In this document: positions 43,051 to 53,500 of the stretch, one piece after another
Numbering within the stretch: position 1 is the stretch's first letter
How the letters are laid out: each line of letters begins with the position of its first letter
Assembly (NCBI RefSeq): GCF_003400205.1
Contig: NZ_QUQV01000013.1
Location: 1-64,000 of the forward strand
Direction of reading: 5' to 3'
DNA: 64,000 bases
From: Bacillus sp. HNG
GTDB taxonomy: Bacteria > Bacillota > Bacilli > Bacillales > Bacillaceae_L
The notes under the pieces: model-generated
Seen by the model: the letters and a program-made list of their open reading frames with translations, nothing else
Database searches by the model: none
Told to the model about the DNA's origin: nothing
Position numbers and translations under genes: made by a program

Positions 43051-43323
43051 ATGTTATTAATTCGTCATTCGATTGGAAGCCGACTCTTTTATCAAACAGA
43101 AGAATATGAGATTCATCCAGAGCAAGACAAGTGGGTCATATCTCTTAAAATTTCCGATGAAGGTGCCAAAGAGGTCATTAAATTTAAAGAGGAATTGAAT
43201 CTGTTTGATGTCGAAGAGAACCAAAAGACTTGGTATTATTCATCAGATGGTAATGTTGAGTTTAGTATGGAAGAGTCTACAATTACGATTACTGCAGACC
43301 ATAAAACTATCTATCCAGTTTAA
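43051..43323 (+). CDS. hypothetical protein linked to the pirin gene
   Basis: A 90-residue acidic cytosolic protein, unrecognised. Its ATG (43051) is 1 nt after the pirin stop, with GGGTGG just upstream inside the pirin gene, so it is translationally coupled and belongs to the MhqR-type operon. A frame from GTG 43039 would overlap the pirin gene and is less likely. Confidence 0.6.
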   Translation: MLLIRHSIGSRLFYQTEEYEIHPEQDKWVISLKISDEGAKEVIKFKEELNLFDVEENQKTWYYSSDGNVEFSMEESTITITADHKTIYPV

Positions 43324-43394
43324 TAAAAGGTATACCACGAAGTGAAAAAACGATAATTGATAGAAATAATAATAACTTGAAAGGGTGCTTTGTA

Positions 43395-43932
43395 ATGGCA
43401 AAAATCGGTATTATTCTAGGGAGTCTTCGAAAAGAATCTTTTTCAAAAAAAATCGCAAATAATGTAGCTTCATTGTTCCCGGAAGGATATGAAGCTGAAA
43501 TTGTAGAGATTGGAAATCTAGCTTTGTATAATCAGGATTTCGATGATGAGAACAATGTACCAGCAGAGTATACTGCATTTCGCAACAAAATGAAGGAAAT
43601 TGATGCTGTCTTGTTTATAACCCCAGAGTATAACCGCTCTGTACCAGCTGTCTTAAAGAATGCATTAGATGTGGGGTCTCGTCCTTATGGAGCAAGTGTT
43701 TGGGATGGAAAACCGGCAGCCATTATTAGCCAATCTCCAGGAAGTTTAAGTGCTTTTGGTGCAAACCATCATTTGCGACAATCTCCCAATAGTTCAACAA
43801 CCTGAGGCGTATATTGGGAATGTTATTAGTTTATTGGATGATGAAGGTAAGATCAAGGATGAAGGAACGGTTGAGTTTTTACAATCCTTTGTGAATGCAT
43901 TTGTTGATTTAATAAGAAGATATCAAAACTAA
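43395..43932 (+). pseudogene. NADPH-dependent FMN reductase, frameshifted
   Basis: The first part (MAKIGIILGSLRKESFSKKIANNV and ITPEYNRSVPAVLKNALDVGSRP) is a clear flavodoxin-like FMN/azo reductase. After GANHHLRQS the frame ends (PNSSTT stop), while the expected C-terminus PIVQQPEAYIGNVISLLDDEG continues in the +1 frame from 43786. About 17 nt seem to be missing at 43785 (the LVFLNM stretch usual in the family). The ATG follows AAGGGTG. Probably inactive; it is the last gene of the pirin cluster. Confidence 0.78.
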
Positions 43933-43964
43933 TATTGATTACTTGAAAAAATTATTCGCTTCTC

Positions 43965-44012
43965 AACCCGAAGGTTTACCAATACTTCTTTGGTAGAACA
44001 TCGGGTTTTTTT
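43965..44012 (+). terminator. terminator before the arsenic operon
   Basis: AACCCGA (43965-43971) pairs with TCGGGTT (44001-44007), with inner TACC/GGTA, followed by TTTTTTG. Confidence 0.7.
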
Positions 44013-44039
44013 GTGTCCAGTTCAGTTCATTTTACATAA

Positions 44040-44113
44040 ATCAAATTTTTTTGATTTATTAATTGCATTTTATTGGAATTTAAATTAAGATTTAAATATC
44101 AAAAAAGTTTGAT
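44040..44113. promoter_or_regulatory. two ArsR operators upstream of arsR
   Basis: ATCAA-ATTTTT-TTGAT (44040-44055) and ATCAA-AAAAGT-TTGAT (44098-44113), the ATCAA-N6-TTGAT arrangement of Bacillus ars operators. A third copy lies at 44469-44484. Confidence 0.7.
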
Positions 44114-44128
44114 GAAAGGAGGATATCA

Positions 44129-44455
44129 ATGGAGGCAGTCAAACCAACATTTCAACAATATGAAAAAAAGTTTAAAGCCCTTGCTGATCAAAAGAGGCTA
44201 GAAATCATGTATGAGCTTTGTCAACGGGGTCAAACGTGTGTATGTGATTTAACAGAAACCTTTGGGATTTCACAATCAAAACTATCTTACCATCTTAAAA
44301 TTTTATTAGATGCAAATTTAATTGTTAAACAAACAAAAGGAACATGGAGTTATTACGATCTAAATGAGAATGAAGTAAACGGCTTACTCTCTGAAGAACT
44401 TTGTTGTATTTTTAGAAAAACGGGCAATAAGGCAGCACAAAACAGCTGTTGCTAA
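44129..44455 (+). CDS. arsR: ArsR family arsenic-responsive repressor
   Basis: A 108-residue ArsR/SmtB winged-helix protein: FKALADQKRLEIMYELCQRGQTCVCDLTETFGISQSKLSYHLKIL. The CVC pair in TCVCDL is the arsenite-binding site of ArsR; extra Cys residues lie near the C-terminus (CC twice). AAAGGAGGA precedes the ATG. Two operator palindromes lie upstream, so it is autoregulated and controls the following ars genes. Confidence 0.9.
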   Translation: MEAVKPTFQQYEKKFKALADQKRLEIMYELCQRGQTCVCDLTETFGISQSKLSYHLKILLDANLIVKQTKGTWSYYDLNENEVNGLLSEELCCIFRKTGNKAAQNSCC

Positions 44456-44468
44456 TTTTAACTTTTAA

Positions 44469-44484
44469 ATCAATTTTTTTTGAT
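44469..44484. promoter_or_regulatory. ArsR operator between arsR and arsI
   Basis: ATCAA-TTTTTT-TTGAT, same spacing as the two sites before arsR, 32 nt before the arsI start. Confidence 0.6.
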
Positions 44485-44515
44485 ATAGGGGAATAACATT
44501 TGGGAGGGCTTTTAT

Positions 44516-44923
44516 ATGAAATATGTTCACGTGGGAATTAATGTAACGGATTTGGAAAAGTCGATTGAATTTTATAAAAAGGTGTTTGGGGTCATGCCTG
44601 TTAAAACGAAAAATGATTACGCTAAATTCTTAGTAGAAGAGACAAGATTGAATTTTACGTTAAACGTGAAGAATGAAGTAAAAGGTAATCAAGTTAATCA
44701 TTTTGGGTTCCAAGTTCATAACGCTGAAGAAGTCATTTTTCATAAAGAAAGATTAGAAAAAGAGGGATTCTTTGCTCGTGAGGAGATGAATACAACGTGT
44801 TGCTATGCGCTTCAAGATAAATTTTGGGTTACAGACCCAGATGGAAATGAGTGGGAGTTCTTTTATACAAAAGAAGAAAGTGATATGAAACAAGATGTAA
44901 AAGATACTTGTTGTGTTAGCTAA
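44516..44923 (+). CDS. arsI: ArsI C-As lyase (VOC family)
   Basis: A 135-residue single VOC-domain protein: VGINVTDLEKSIEFYKKVFG, QVNHFGFQV, TTCCYALQDKFWVTDPDGNEWEFFYT. The paired Cys in TTCCYA and the His and Glu metal ligands are the signature of ArsI, which cleaves the carbon-arsenic bond of trivalent organoarsenicals such as methylarsenite; a terminal CC is also present. GGGAGG precedes the ATG. It lies between arsR and arsB, behind its own ArsR-type operator. Confidence 0.88.
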   Translation: MKYVHVGINVTDLEKSIEFYKKVFGVMPVKTKNDYAKFLVEETRLNFTLNVKNEVKGNQVNHFGFQVHNAEEVIFHKERLEKEGFFAREEMNTTCCYALQDKFWVTDPDGNEWEFFYTKEESDMKQDVKDTCCVS

Positions 44924-44997
44924 AAAAATCAATGGTTTTCCATATCAAATATAATTTACATCCAAGAATTTCATTCTGTTAATTGGAGGTTCAACTG

Positions 44998-46296
44998 TTG
45001 TCAACAACATTGGTATTAGCACTTATTATTTTTATTGCAACATTAATTTTAGTTATTTGGCAGCCCAAAGGTTTAAATATTGGCTGGTCTGCGTGTGGCG
45101 GAGCAATCATTGCTTTATTAGTAGGAGTTGTTGGATTTAGTGATGTCTTAGAAGTAATTGACATTACTTGGAACGCAACATTATCTTTTGTTGCAATTAT
45201 CCTCATTTCATTACTATTAGATCAGATTGGTTTGTTCGAATGGGCTGCACTACATATGGCGAGGATTGCACAGGGAAATGGGATCAGGATGTTTGTCTAT
45301 GTCAGTATTTTAGGTGCTATTGTTGCCGCTCTATTTGCTAATGATGGGGCTGCATTGATATTAACACCGATTGTCCTTGCGATGGTTCGGAATTTGAACT
45401 TCAAAGAAAAAATGGTGTTTCCGTTTATTATGGCAAGTGGCTTTATTGCCGATACCACTTCACTACCATTTATCGTAAGTAACCTAGTGAATATCGTATC
45501 TGCCGATTTCTTTGGAATTGGATTTCTTGAATATGCTTCGAGAATGATTATCCCTAACATCTTTTCGCTAGTCGCAACGATTGCAGTTCTACTTATTTAC
45601 TTCAGAAAAAGCATACCTAAGACATACGACCTATCTAAATTAAGGCAGCCAGATGAGGCCATTAAAGACCAAAAATTGTTCCGCCTCTCATGGTTTGTTC
45701 TTGCGGTGTTACTAATTGGTTACTTTATTAGCGAATTTATTAATGTTCCTGTTTCCATCGTAGCAGGAATGATTGCAATCCTTTTTATTCTCATGGCTAG
45801 AAGAAGTGAAGCAGTTGATACAAAGGATGCTATTAAAGGAGCCCCTTGGAATATTGTCTTATTCTCGATTGGCATGTATGTAGTTGTTTATGGATTAGGA
45901 AATGCGGGACTTACTTCCGTCTTAGCAGGTCTGATTCAAAATGTGGCGGAGGAAGGATTGTTTATTGCTACTGTTTCAATGGGCTTTATCGCAGCACTAT
46001 TATCTGCGGTTATGAATAATATGCCGACCGTTATGATTGATGCCTTGGCCATTGCAGAAACGAACACGTCAGGATTAATCCGGGAAGGTCTCATTTATGC
46101 AAATGTTATTGGTTCGGATTTAGGTCCTAAAATCACTCCAATTGGTTCGCTTGCCACTTTAGTATGGCTTCACATTTTATCCCAAAAAGGGGTGAAAATT
46201 TCGTGGGGAACGTATTTAAAAACAGGAATTGTCTTAACGATACCTATTCTATTAATAACGTTAATTGGGCTTTATATTTCACTACTATTTTTCTAA
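44998..46296 (+). CDS. arsB: arsenite efflux protein ArsB
   Basis: About 432 residues, roughly twelve membrane segments, ArsB type of the ArsB/NhaD superfamily ([63 protein letters not shown]). It exports arsenite and antimonite using the proton motive force; no arsA is present. TTG 44998 is chosen because TTGGAGGT lies 7 nt upstream. It precedes arsC by 12 nt. Confidence 0.9.
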   Translation: MSTTLVLALIIFIATLILVIWQPKGLNIGWSACGGAIIALLVGVVGFSDVLEVIDITWNATLSFVAIILISLLLDQIGLFEWAALHMARIAQGNGIRMFVYVSILGAIVAALFANDGAALILTPIVLAMVRNLNFKEKMVFPFIMASGFIADTTSLPFIVSNLVNIVSADFFGIGFLEYASRMIIPNIFSLVATIAVLLIYFRKSIPKTYDLSKLRQPDEAIKDQKLFRLSWFVLAVLLIGYFISEFINVPVSIVAGMIAILFILMARRSEAVDTKDAIKGAPWNIVLFSIGMYVVVYGLGNAGLTSVLAGLIQNVAEEGLFIATVSMGFIAALLSAVMNNMPTVMIDALAIAETNTSGLIREGLIYANVIGSDLGPKITPIGSLATLVWLHILSQKGVKISWGTYLKTGIVLTIPILLITLIGLYISLLFF

Positions 46297-46308
46297 GGAG
46301 AATGAGTT

Positions 46309-46731
46309 ATGGCAAAAAAAACGATCTACTTTCTATGCACTGGTAATTCTTGTCGAAGCCAAATGGCAGAGGGCTGGGCAAAACAATTCTTAAATCAGGA
46401 TGAATGGGAAGTTAAAAGTGCAGGAATTGAAGCACATGGACTTAACCCTAATGCAGTAAAAGCAATGAAGGAAGTTGGAATTGATATATCAAACCAAACT
46501 TCGGATATCATCGATCCTGAAATACTTAACAACGCAGAACTAGCTGTTACCCTTTGTGGGGATGCCAAAGATAAATGTCCTGTTACACCGCCTCAAGTCA
46601 AACGAGAACACTGGGGATTTGATGACCCTGCAAAAGCAGTAGGAACGGAAGAAGAAAAATGGGCCGTTTTCCAACGTGTCCGTGATGAAATTGGTGAAAG
46701 AATCAAACGCTTTGCCGAAACTGGAGAATAG
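46309..46731 (+). CDS. arsC: arsenate reductase, thioredoxin-coupled
   Basis: A 140-residue low-molecular-weight-phosphatase-fold arsenate reductase. Catalytic cysteines are in [10 protein letters not shown] (Cys10, Cys15) and in [15 protein letters not shown] (the Cys82/Cys89 relay pair), as in B. subtilis ArsC. It reduces arsenate to arsenite for export by ArsB using thioredoxin. AAGGAGAATG precedes the ATG. Confidence 0.93.
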   Translation: MAKKTIYFLCTGNSCRSQMAEGWAKQFLNQDEWEVKSAGIEAHGLNPNAVKAMKEVGIDISNQTSDIIDPEILNNAELAVTLCGDAKDKCPVTPPQVKREHWGFDDPAKAVGTEEEKWAVFQRVRDEIGERIKRFAETGE

Positions 46732-46791
46732 TCTAAATTTGATAGGAATAATATGGTCTTAAAAACTATTAAAATTCAGGGGGAGTTTGCA

Positions 46792-47172
46792 TTGGATTTG
46801 AAAGTTGGAGATATCATTCGATTTGAACGGACATTTATAGAGGAAGATGTTGAATTATTTACAAAAGTATCCATGGATGAAGGGGATCACCATATGAACC
46901 CTGATGAACTCGGGAGAGTAGTGGTTCAAGGGTTGTTAACTGCTACCTTACCAACAAAAGTTGGTGGAGATTACAATGTATTGGCTCGTACAATGAATTT
47001 TGAGTTTTTTAGACCTGTCTTCACTGGGGATACCATTAGTTGTAAAGTAACGATCGAAAAATTGGAACGGAAAGATAATAATAGAATATCTATTATGGCA
47101 AGTTTCCTATGCATAAATCAAATGGAGAAACAAGTATTGAGCGGAAATTTTGCGGGAGTAATAGTAGGTTAA
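46792..47172 (+). CDS. MaoC/FapR-like hotdog-fold protein
   Basis: About 126 residues with the MaoC-like hotdog pattern LKVGDIIRFERTFIEEDVELFTKVSMDEGDHH followed by VVQGLLTATLPTKVGGDYNVLARTMNFEFFRPVFTGDTI. Members bind or hydrate acyl-CoA thioesters. TTG 46792 is preferred since AGGGGGAG lies 6 nt upstream; an ATG at 46753 would add 13 residues without a good ribosome binding site. It is apparently unrelated to the arsenic operon. The substrate is unknown. Confidence 0.7.
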   Translation: MDLKVGDIIRFERTFIEEDVELFTKVSMDEGDHHMNPDELGRVVVQGLLTATLPTKVGGDYNVLARTMNFEFFRPVFTGDTISCKVTIEKLERKDNNRISIMASFLCINQMEKQVLSGNFAGVIVG

Positions 47173-47748
<576 letters not shown>

Positions 47749-47793
47749 TTAACAATTCGGAGGAAACGAATAAATATAGAAATAGTCAAAATC

Positions 47794-47825
47794 AGGTTGG
47801 AACCGTTAAGGGGCCAATCTTTTTT
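47794..47825 (+). terminator. terminator after the GNAT gene
   Basis: AGGTTGG (47794-47800) pairs with CCAATCT (47814-47820, one G-U), followed by Ts. Confidence 0.65.
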
Positions 47826-47869
47826 ATTTGGCAATAGATGTTTATAAAATTATAAATAAACACGAATGA

Positions 47870-47934
47870 ATATATAAATTACGAATGAAATGTTCGTATT
47901 TTTGTTGACTGACCCTGGAATTTATTGATAAAAT
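47870..47934 (+). promoter_or_regulatory. purA promoter with PurR-box-like repeats
   Basis: TTGACT (47905-47910), 18-bp spacer, TAAAAT (47929-47934). Just upstream, TACGAA (47880-47885) and TTCGTA (47893-47898) form an inverted repeat, with a further CGAA near 47862, consistent with CGAA-type PurBoxes. Confidence 0.55.
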
Positions 47935-47986
47935 GTACCTCTAAAAGGAAAAATGCTTATGAACCTAATGGAGGTGCGTTAGAGAA

Positions 47987-49279
47987 ATGTCATCAGTTGT
48001 CGTAGTTGGATCACAATGGGGAGACGAAGGAAAAGGAAAAATCACGGACTTTTTATCAGAAAATGCCGAAGTAGTTGCACGTTATCAAGGTGGAAACAAT
48101 GCGGGACATACGATTAAATTTAGCGGTGAAACCTATAAGCTGCATTTGATTCCATCCGGAATCTTTTACAAGGATAAAATCTGTGTTATCGGCAATGGAA
48201 TGGTCGTCGATCCGAAAGCACTCGTGCAGGAGATGAATTACCTACATGATAAAGGAGTGACTCTAGATAACTTGAGGATCTCTAACCGCGCCCATGTCAT
48301 CTTGCCTTATCATGTAAAATTGGATGAAGTCGAAGAGGCGAGAAAAGGTGAAAATAAAATTGGCACGACGAAAAAAGGCATCGGGCCAGCCTATATGGAC
48401 AAAGCTGCTCGTATTGGGATTAGGATTGCAGATTTGCTGGACCGCGAAGTATTTGAAGAAAAAGTAATACGTAATCTGGAAGAGAAAAATCGGTTATTTG
48501 AAAAGCTATATGAAACCGAGGGCTTTAAACTTGAGGATATCCTTGATGAATATTATGATTACGGCCAAATGATTGCAAAATATGTATGTGATACATCTGT
48601 GGTTTTGAATGATGCTTTAGATGACGGTCGACGTGTCCTCTTTGAAGGAGCACAAGGGGTTATGCTTGATATTGACCAAGGAACCTATCCGTTTGTTACG
48701 TCTTCTAATCCAGTTGCAGGAGGGGTAACAATTGGTTCTGGAGTAGGGCCAAGTAAAATCACTCATGTTGTTGGGGTATGTAAAGCTTATACAACAAGAG
48801 TTGGTGACGGTCCATTCCCTACAGAGCTTAATAATGAAATTGGCACTCAAATACGAGAAGTCGGTCGTGAGTACGGAACAACGACAGGAAGACCACGACG
48901 AGTTGGTTGGTTTGACAGTGTTGTCGTCCGTCATGCCCGACGAGTAAGTGGCTTAACCGATTTATCACTGAACTCAATTGATGTGTTAACAGGGATTGAG
49001 TCGCTAAAGATTTGCGTTGCTTATCGTTATAATGGGAAAGTGATGGAGGAATTTCCGGCAAGCCTAAAAATATTAGCTCAATGCGAGCCAGTATACGAAG
49101 AACTTCCGGGCTGGACAGAAGAGATTACTGCCTGCAAATCACTGGAAGAACTGCCAGAGAACGCAAGACATTATGTCGAAAGAGTTTCTCAGTTGACTGG
49201 TATACCATTGTCAATCTTCTCGGTTGGCCCAGATAGAATTCAGACAAATGTCGTCCGAAGCCCATGGCGTCAAAGCTAA
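47987..49279 (+). CDS. purA: adenylosuccinate synthetase
   Basis: A 430-residue enzyme joining IMP and aspartate with GTP in AMP synthesis. Signature motifs: [19 protein letters not shown] at the N-terminus, [22 protein letters not shown] and the C-terminal GPDR(I)QTN. GGAGGTGCG precedes the ATG. It is a single-gene transcription unit with its own PurR-like promoter and a terminator. Confidence 0.95.
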   Translation: MSSVVVVGSQWGDEGKGKITDFLSENAEVVARYQGGNNAGHTIKFSGETYKLHLIPSGIFYKDKICVIGNGMVVDPKALVQEMNYLHDKGVTLDNLRISNRAHVILPYHVKLDEVEEARKGENKIGTTKKGIGPAYMDKAARIGIRIADLLDREVFEEKVIRNLEEKNRLFEKLYETEGFKLEDILDEYYDYGQMIAKYVCDTSVVLNDALDDGRRVLFEGAQGVMLDIDQGTYPFVTSSNPVAGGVTIGSGVGPSKITHVVGVCKAYTTRVGDGPFPTELNNEIGTQIREVGREYGTTTGRPRRVGWFDSVVVRHARRVSGLTDLSLNSIDVLTGIESLKICVAYRYNGKVMEEFPASLKILAQCEPVYEELPGWTEEITACKSLEELPENARHYVERVSQLTGIPLSIFSVGPDRIQTNVVRSPWRQS

Positions 49280-49283
49280 TCGG

Positions 49284-49310
49284 AAAAGGAAGCCTAGAGC
49301 TTCCTTTTTT
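49284..49310 (+). terminator. terminator after purA
   Basis: AAAAGGAAGC (49284-49293), loop CTAGA, GCTTCCTTTT (49299-49308), then Ts. Confidence 0.8.
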
Positions 49311-49445
49311 AAATTTGGCTGTTTTTTTCAAAAATGACACGTGCTAAAAAAATGTCTACCATTCTAATGCAGACTGATTGCTACATTGGACAATAAACAA
49401 TTAAAATATAAAATAAGTTTCCCATCTAGGGAAGGAGGGAATTGG

Positions 49446-50240
49446 ATGCTTGAACTGAATCCAGAAGATTTTATATTAAAACCTGCATTAGCCACCATAC
49501 ATTGTGAACCGAACTGGATGTGGAGAAAAAGAGATAACCCCATGCCAAATTATGATTTATTTTATGTATGGAGTGGTGAAGGGACTGTTAGACTAAACAA
49601 CAAGTCTTATCAAGTGGGGAAAGGTCATTGCTTTTTGTTTAGGCCAGGCGATGAGACGGAAGCGACACATAATCCCCAAAATCCTCTCGTTTTAACCTAT
49701 ATTCATTTTGATATTGCTGAAACCAAAACACCTAGGATGATTCCTTCTTCACATCGAATTCTTGAAAATACAATTAGCTTTGAATCCCTGTTAACACAGT
49801 ATGTTCGTTTGTTTTTAGTCAATACATTTGGCGCGGAAATTGAAGGAAAGTTAATCTTAAAGCAATTAATGATCCATCTGTTAAGAGATGAACATGATAA
49901 AAAAGAAGAAATGGGTAGCGCAAGCAATAGCCTCATGGAAACAATTCGTGAAATTGCCAATTATATTCAGCAACACCCTGGAGAACCACATACAATTGAT
50001 AGCTTATCTGAACGTGCTAACCTTTCTCAACGATACTTTTCTCAAAAATTTAAAGAAATTATAGGTCATACGGTGAAATCTTATATTGTATATTCTCGGA
50101 TCAAACGCGCGGAGCATTTACTCCATTTTACTGGAATGTCAGTTACAGAAACGGCATATGCCCTTGGCTACAACGATTTGCACTTTTTTAGTAGACAATT
50201 TAAACAATACACTGGTAAAAACCCCTCTGAAATACGTTGA
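49446..50240 (+). CDS. AraC family transcriptional regulator
   Basis: About 264 residues: an N-terminal cupin-type ligand domain (YDLFYVWSGEGTVRLNNKSYQVGKGHCFLFRPGDETEATHNP) and a C-terminal double helix-turn-helix (TIDSLSERANLSQRYFSQKFKEIIGHTVKSYIVYSRIKRAEHLLHFTGMSVTETAYALGYNDLHFFSRQFKQYTGKNPSE). ATG 49446 follows GAAGGAGG at 7 nt; the longer frame from TTG 49386 runs through that site. It stands alone between purA and gltB, so its target is not evident; such proteins often sense sugars. Confidence 0.83.
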   Translation: MLELNPEDFILKPALATIHCEPNWMWRKRDNPMPNYDLFYVWSGEGTVRLNNKSYQVGKGHCFLFRPGDETEATHNPQNPLVLTYIHFDIAETKTPRMIPSSHRILENTISFESLLTQYVRLFLVNTFGAEIEGKLILKQLMIHLLRDEHDKKEEMGSASNSLMETIREIANYIQQHPGEPHTIDSLSERANLSQRYFSQKFKEIIGHTVKSYIVYSRIKRAEHLLHFTGMSVTETAYALGYNDLHFFSRQFKQYTGKNPSEIR

Positions 50241-50259
50241 AAATAGAATATACACGGAT

Positions 50260-50306
50260 AGGTTGCTGCGGGATTTGTTAAAGATTCCTAGCAACCTTAT
50301 TTATTG
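50260..50306 (+). terminator. terminator after the AraC gene
   Basis: AGGTTGCT (50260-50267) pairs with AGCAACCT (50290-50297), followed by TATTTATT. Confidence 0.65.
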
Positions 50307-50560
50307 TGTGAAAATCTAACTCGCCCCTACAAAAAATCCAAATGATTCATCAAAACATCTAAATATAAAAAAACAAAGCAATGGTAGGATAAAAAACAAG
50401 GAAAAAACGGTGAATACGAACATTGTTTACTTACTATTTTATAAATGTCTGTCTTTATTACTATCTAAAAAGTACAAATCTTCAGTTAATAAGTCTAAAT
50501 ACATTTATCATGTAATGCCTTAACATTAAAAATAAACAAAGATGCAAAGGAGGATATGAA
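50306..50560. other. AT-rich region upstream of gltB
   Basis: About 255 bp without a gene. TGTAATGCCTTAACA (50512-50526) resembles a GlnR/TnrA box, but its spacer is 5 instead of the usual 7 bp. No clear GltC box or sigma-A promoter was found. Confidence 0.4.
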
Positions 50561-53500
50561 ATGCATCGGACATGGACGCTAGATAAACAAGGGATGTATG
50601 ATCCTCAATTTGAACATGATGCTTGTGGAATTGCGATGCTCGCCAATATAAACGGGAAGCAAACACACTCCATTGTATCTCAAGCATTAATTGCACTTGA
50701 ACGGCTTGATCACCGGGGAGGACGCGGTGCTGACAATATATTGGGGGATGGGGCTGGGATCTTAACGCAAATTCCTCATACGTTATTTCAAGCAGAGTGG
50801 GAAAAAGCGGGAAAATCTCTAATCGATGCTGGGAAGTATGGTGTTGGAATGTTCTTCCTGCCTCAACGAGAAGATTCGAGAAAACGCTGTGAAGATATCA
50901 TTGAAAACGTGATGGAAACGGAAGGCTTAAAACTGTTCGGTTGGAGGAATGTCCCAACGAATGATAAAAGTCTACATCAACAGGCCAAAGAAACACAACC
51001 GGTGATTCGCCAATTATTTGTGAAATCTCCTTATAGCAAACCAGGAGATATCAGGTTTGAAAGAAAATTATATCAAGTTCGAAGAAAAATAGAAAAAGCG
51101 CTTAAAAGTGCGAAGTTCGCAAAGGATGACTCTTATTATATTGTCAGTCTTTCAGCAAGAACCATTATCTACAAGGGTTTATTACTCCCAGAGCAACTGA
51201 AAGAATACTATGTTGATTTAAACTGTGAATTATTCGAATCGGCCATGGCGATGGTCCATAATCGCTTCAGTACTAATACTTTCCCTAGTTGGCAAAGGGC
51301 ACAGCCAAATCGTTATATGATGCATAATGGTGAAATCAATACGATTAACGGAAATGTGAATTGGATGAAGGCAAGAGAAGCGGCATTCAAATCAGATGTA
51401 ATAGAAGAAATAGAAAGCTTGCTTCCTGTTATTGAAACAGATGGTAGTGATTCAGCAATGTTTGATAACGCATTGGAATTTCTCGTGTTATCAGGGTGGT
51501 CATTGCCACATGCGATGATGATGATGATTCCAGAACCGTGGGAAAAAAATCAGGTAATGGATGAACAAAAAAAGGCATTTTATCAGTATCATAGCAGTTT
51601 CATGGAGCCGTGGGATGGACCAGCAGCAATGGCTTTTACAGATGGGAAATTAGTTGGAGCGTGTCTTGATCGAAACGGGTTAAGACCCGCACGGATTGTA
51701 ATAACGGAAGATGATTTTATATGCGTTTCATCTGAAGTAGGGGTTGTTGACATTCCAGAGGAAAAAATCATTTGTAAAGATCGCTTAAAGCCAGGGCAGA
51801 TGCTTTTAATTGATCTGGAAAGTGGAACCTTACTTGCTGATGAAGAAGTCAAACAAAGGATTATCTCCCAACGACCTTATCAGAAGCTTGTAGAAGAAAC
51901 CATCGTACCTCTTGAAAGGATTTCTGATGATATGACCCACACCGAGGGTATACCAGACGGGGGAACTCATCGCAAACAGGCGATCTTTGGATATACAAAT
52001 GAAGAATGGGAGAAAGTTTTAAAGCCGATGGCTTTGAATGGGTATGAACCCATTGGTTCGATGGGCTACGATGCTCCTTTAGCTGTATTATCCAGCACAC
52101 CTCAGCTGTTATTTAATTATTTCAAGCAGAAATTTGCTCAAGTCACCAATCCACCAATAGATGCCATTCGAGAGGAATTTGTAACCTCTTTAGAAGTGAT
52201 GTTAGGGTCAAGCGGTAATTTACTTCAACCTACACAAACTAAATATAAAAAAATAAGTCTAAAATCCCCAATTCTACTAGACTCGGAAATGAAAAAAATA
52301 AGTAGTCTACAAACAAACGATTGGCGAGCAGCGGTTATTTCAACTTTATTCCCGATTACAGGAAGTTTGAGTGAGGCCATCGTTCAATTATTTCAACGAG
52401 TAGATGAGGAGGCTGAAAAAGGGAGTAATATCCTCATTCTTAGTGACCGAAACGTAACTGAACAGTTTGGGGCGATTCCGTCATTGCTTGCGGTATCAGC
52501 TGTTCATCATCATTTAATTCAAACCGGCAAGCGAAGTAAAGTGAGTTTAATAGCAGAATCTGGAGAACCGAGAGAGGTACACCATTTTGCAACGCTACTT
52601 GGATATGGTGCGAATGCGATATACCCTTATCTTGTTTACGAATCACTTCCTCTATTTGTTGAAGGTCTTTCGATTGAGGATGCATCCAGAAATTATGTGA
52701 AATCTATCACAAAGGGAATTATGAAAATCATGTCCAAAATGGGCATTTCAGCTGTTCAAAGTTATATAGGTGCACAAGTTTTCGAAGCTTTAGGGATTAG
52801 TCATGAAGTAATTGACCGTTATTTTCCGAATACATCTTCAAAGCTCAGTGGATTGACGATAGATGATCTTGCTAAAGAAGTACGGTTACGCCATGAAGAA
52901 GCTTTCCAGTCGAAAGAGGCAGTATTAGAAACAGGATCAGATTTTCAATGGCGGTATGGGGGAGAGACCCATTTATTCCAACCGAAAACCATTCATTTAT
53001 TACAGCATGCCGTTCGTACAGGAAAATATGAAATCTACAAGGAATATAGCAATCTGTTAAATGAGGAAATCAGTCAGCAGACGACACTTCGTGGATTACT
53101 AGAGTTCAATTTTAAAAGGAAACCTGTACCAATCGAGGAAGTTGAACCAATTGAATTGATTTTTAAAAGGTTTAAAACAGGAGCGATGTCATACGGGTCG
53201 ATTAGCAAAGAGGCTCATGAAGCAATAGCGATTGCGATGAATCGAATTGGTGGAAGGAGTAATAGTGGTGAGGGTGGAGAGGATCCTGAGCGATTTACAC
53301 CGATGGAGAATGGCGATTCGAAATGTAGCAGTATAAAGCAAGTAGCTTCAGGAAGATTTGGGGTTACGAGTCACTATCTCGTTAATTGTGAAGAAATTCA
53401 AATTAAGATGGCCCAAGGAGCAAAACCTGGTGAAGGAGGCCAATTGGCAGGGCATAAAGTAACCCCAGAGGTAGCAAAAACGAGAGGGTCCACTCCGGGA

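Noticed and set aside
50512-50526. GlnR/TnrA box before gltB
   Set aside because: TGTAA-N5-TAACA has a 5-bp instead of a 7-bp spacer, so it does not fit the TGTNA-N7-TNACA consensus.
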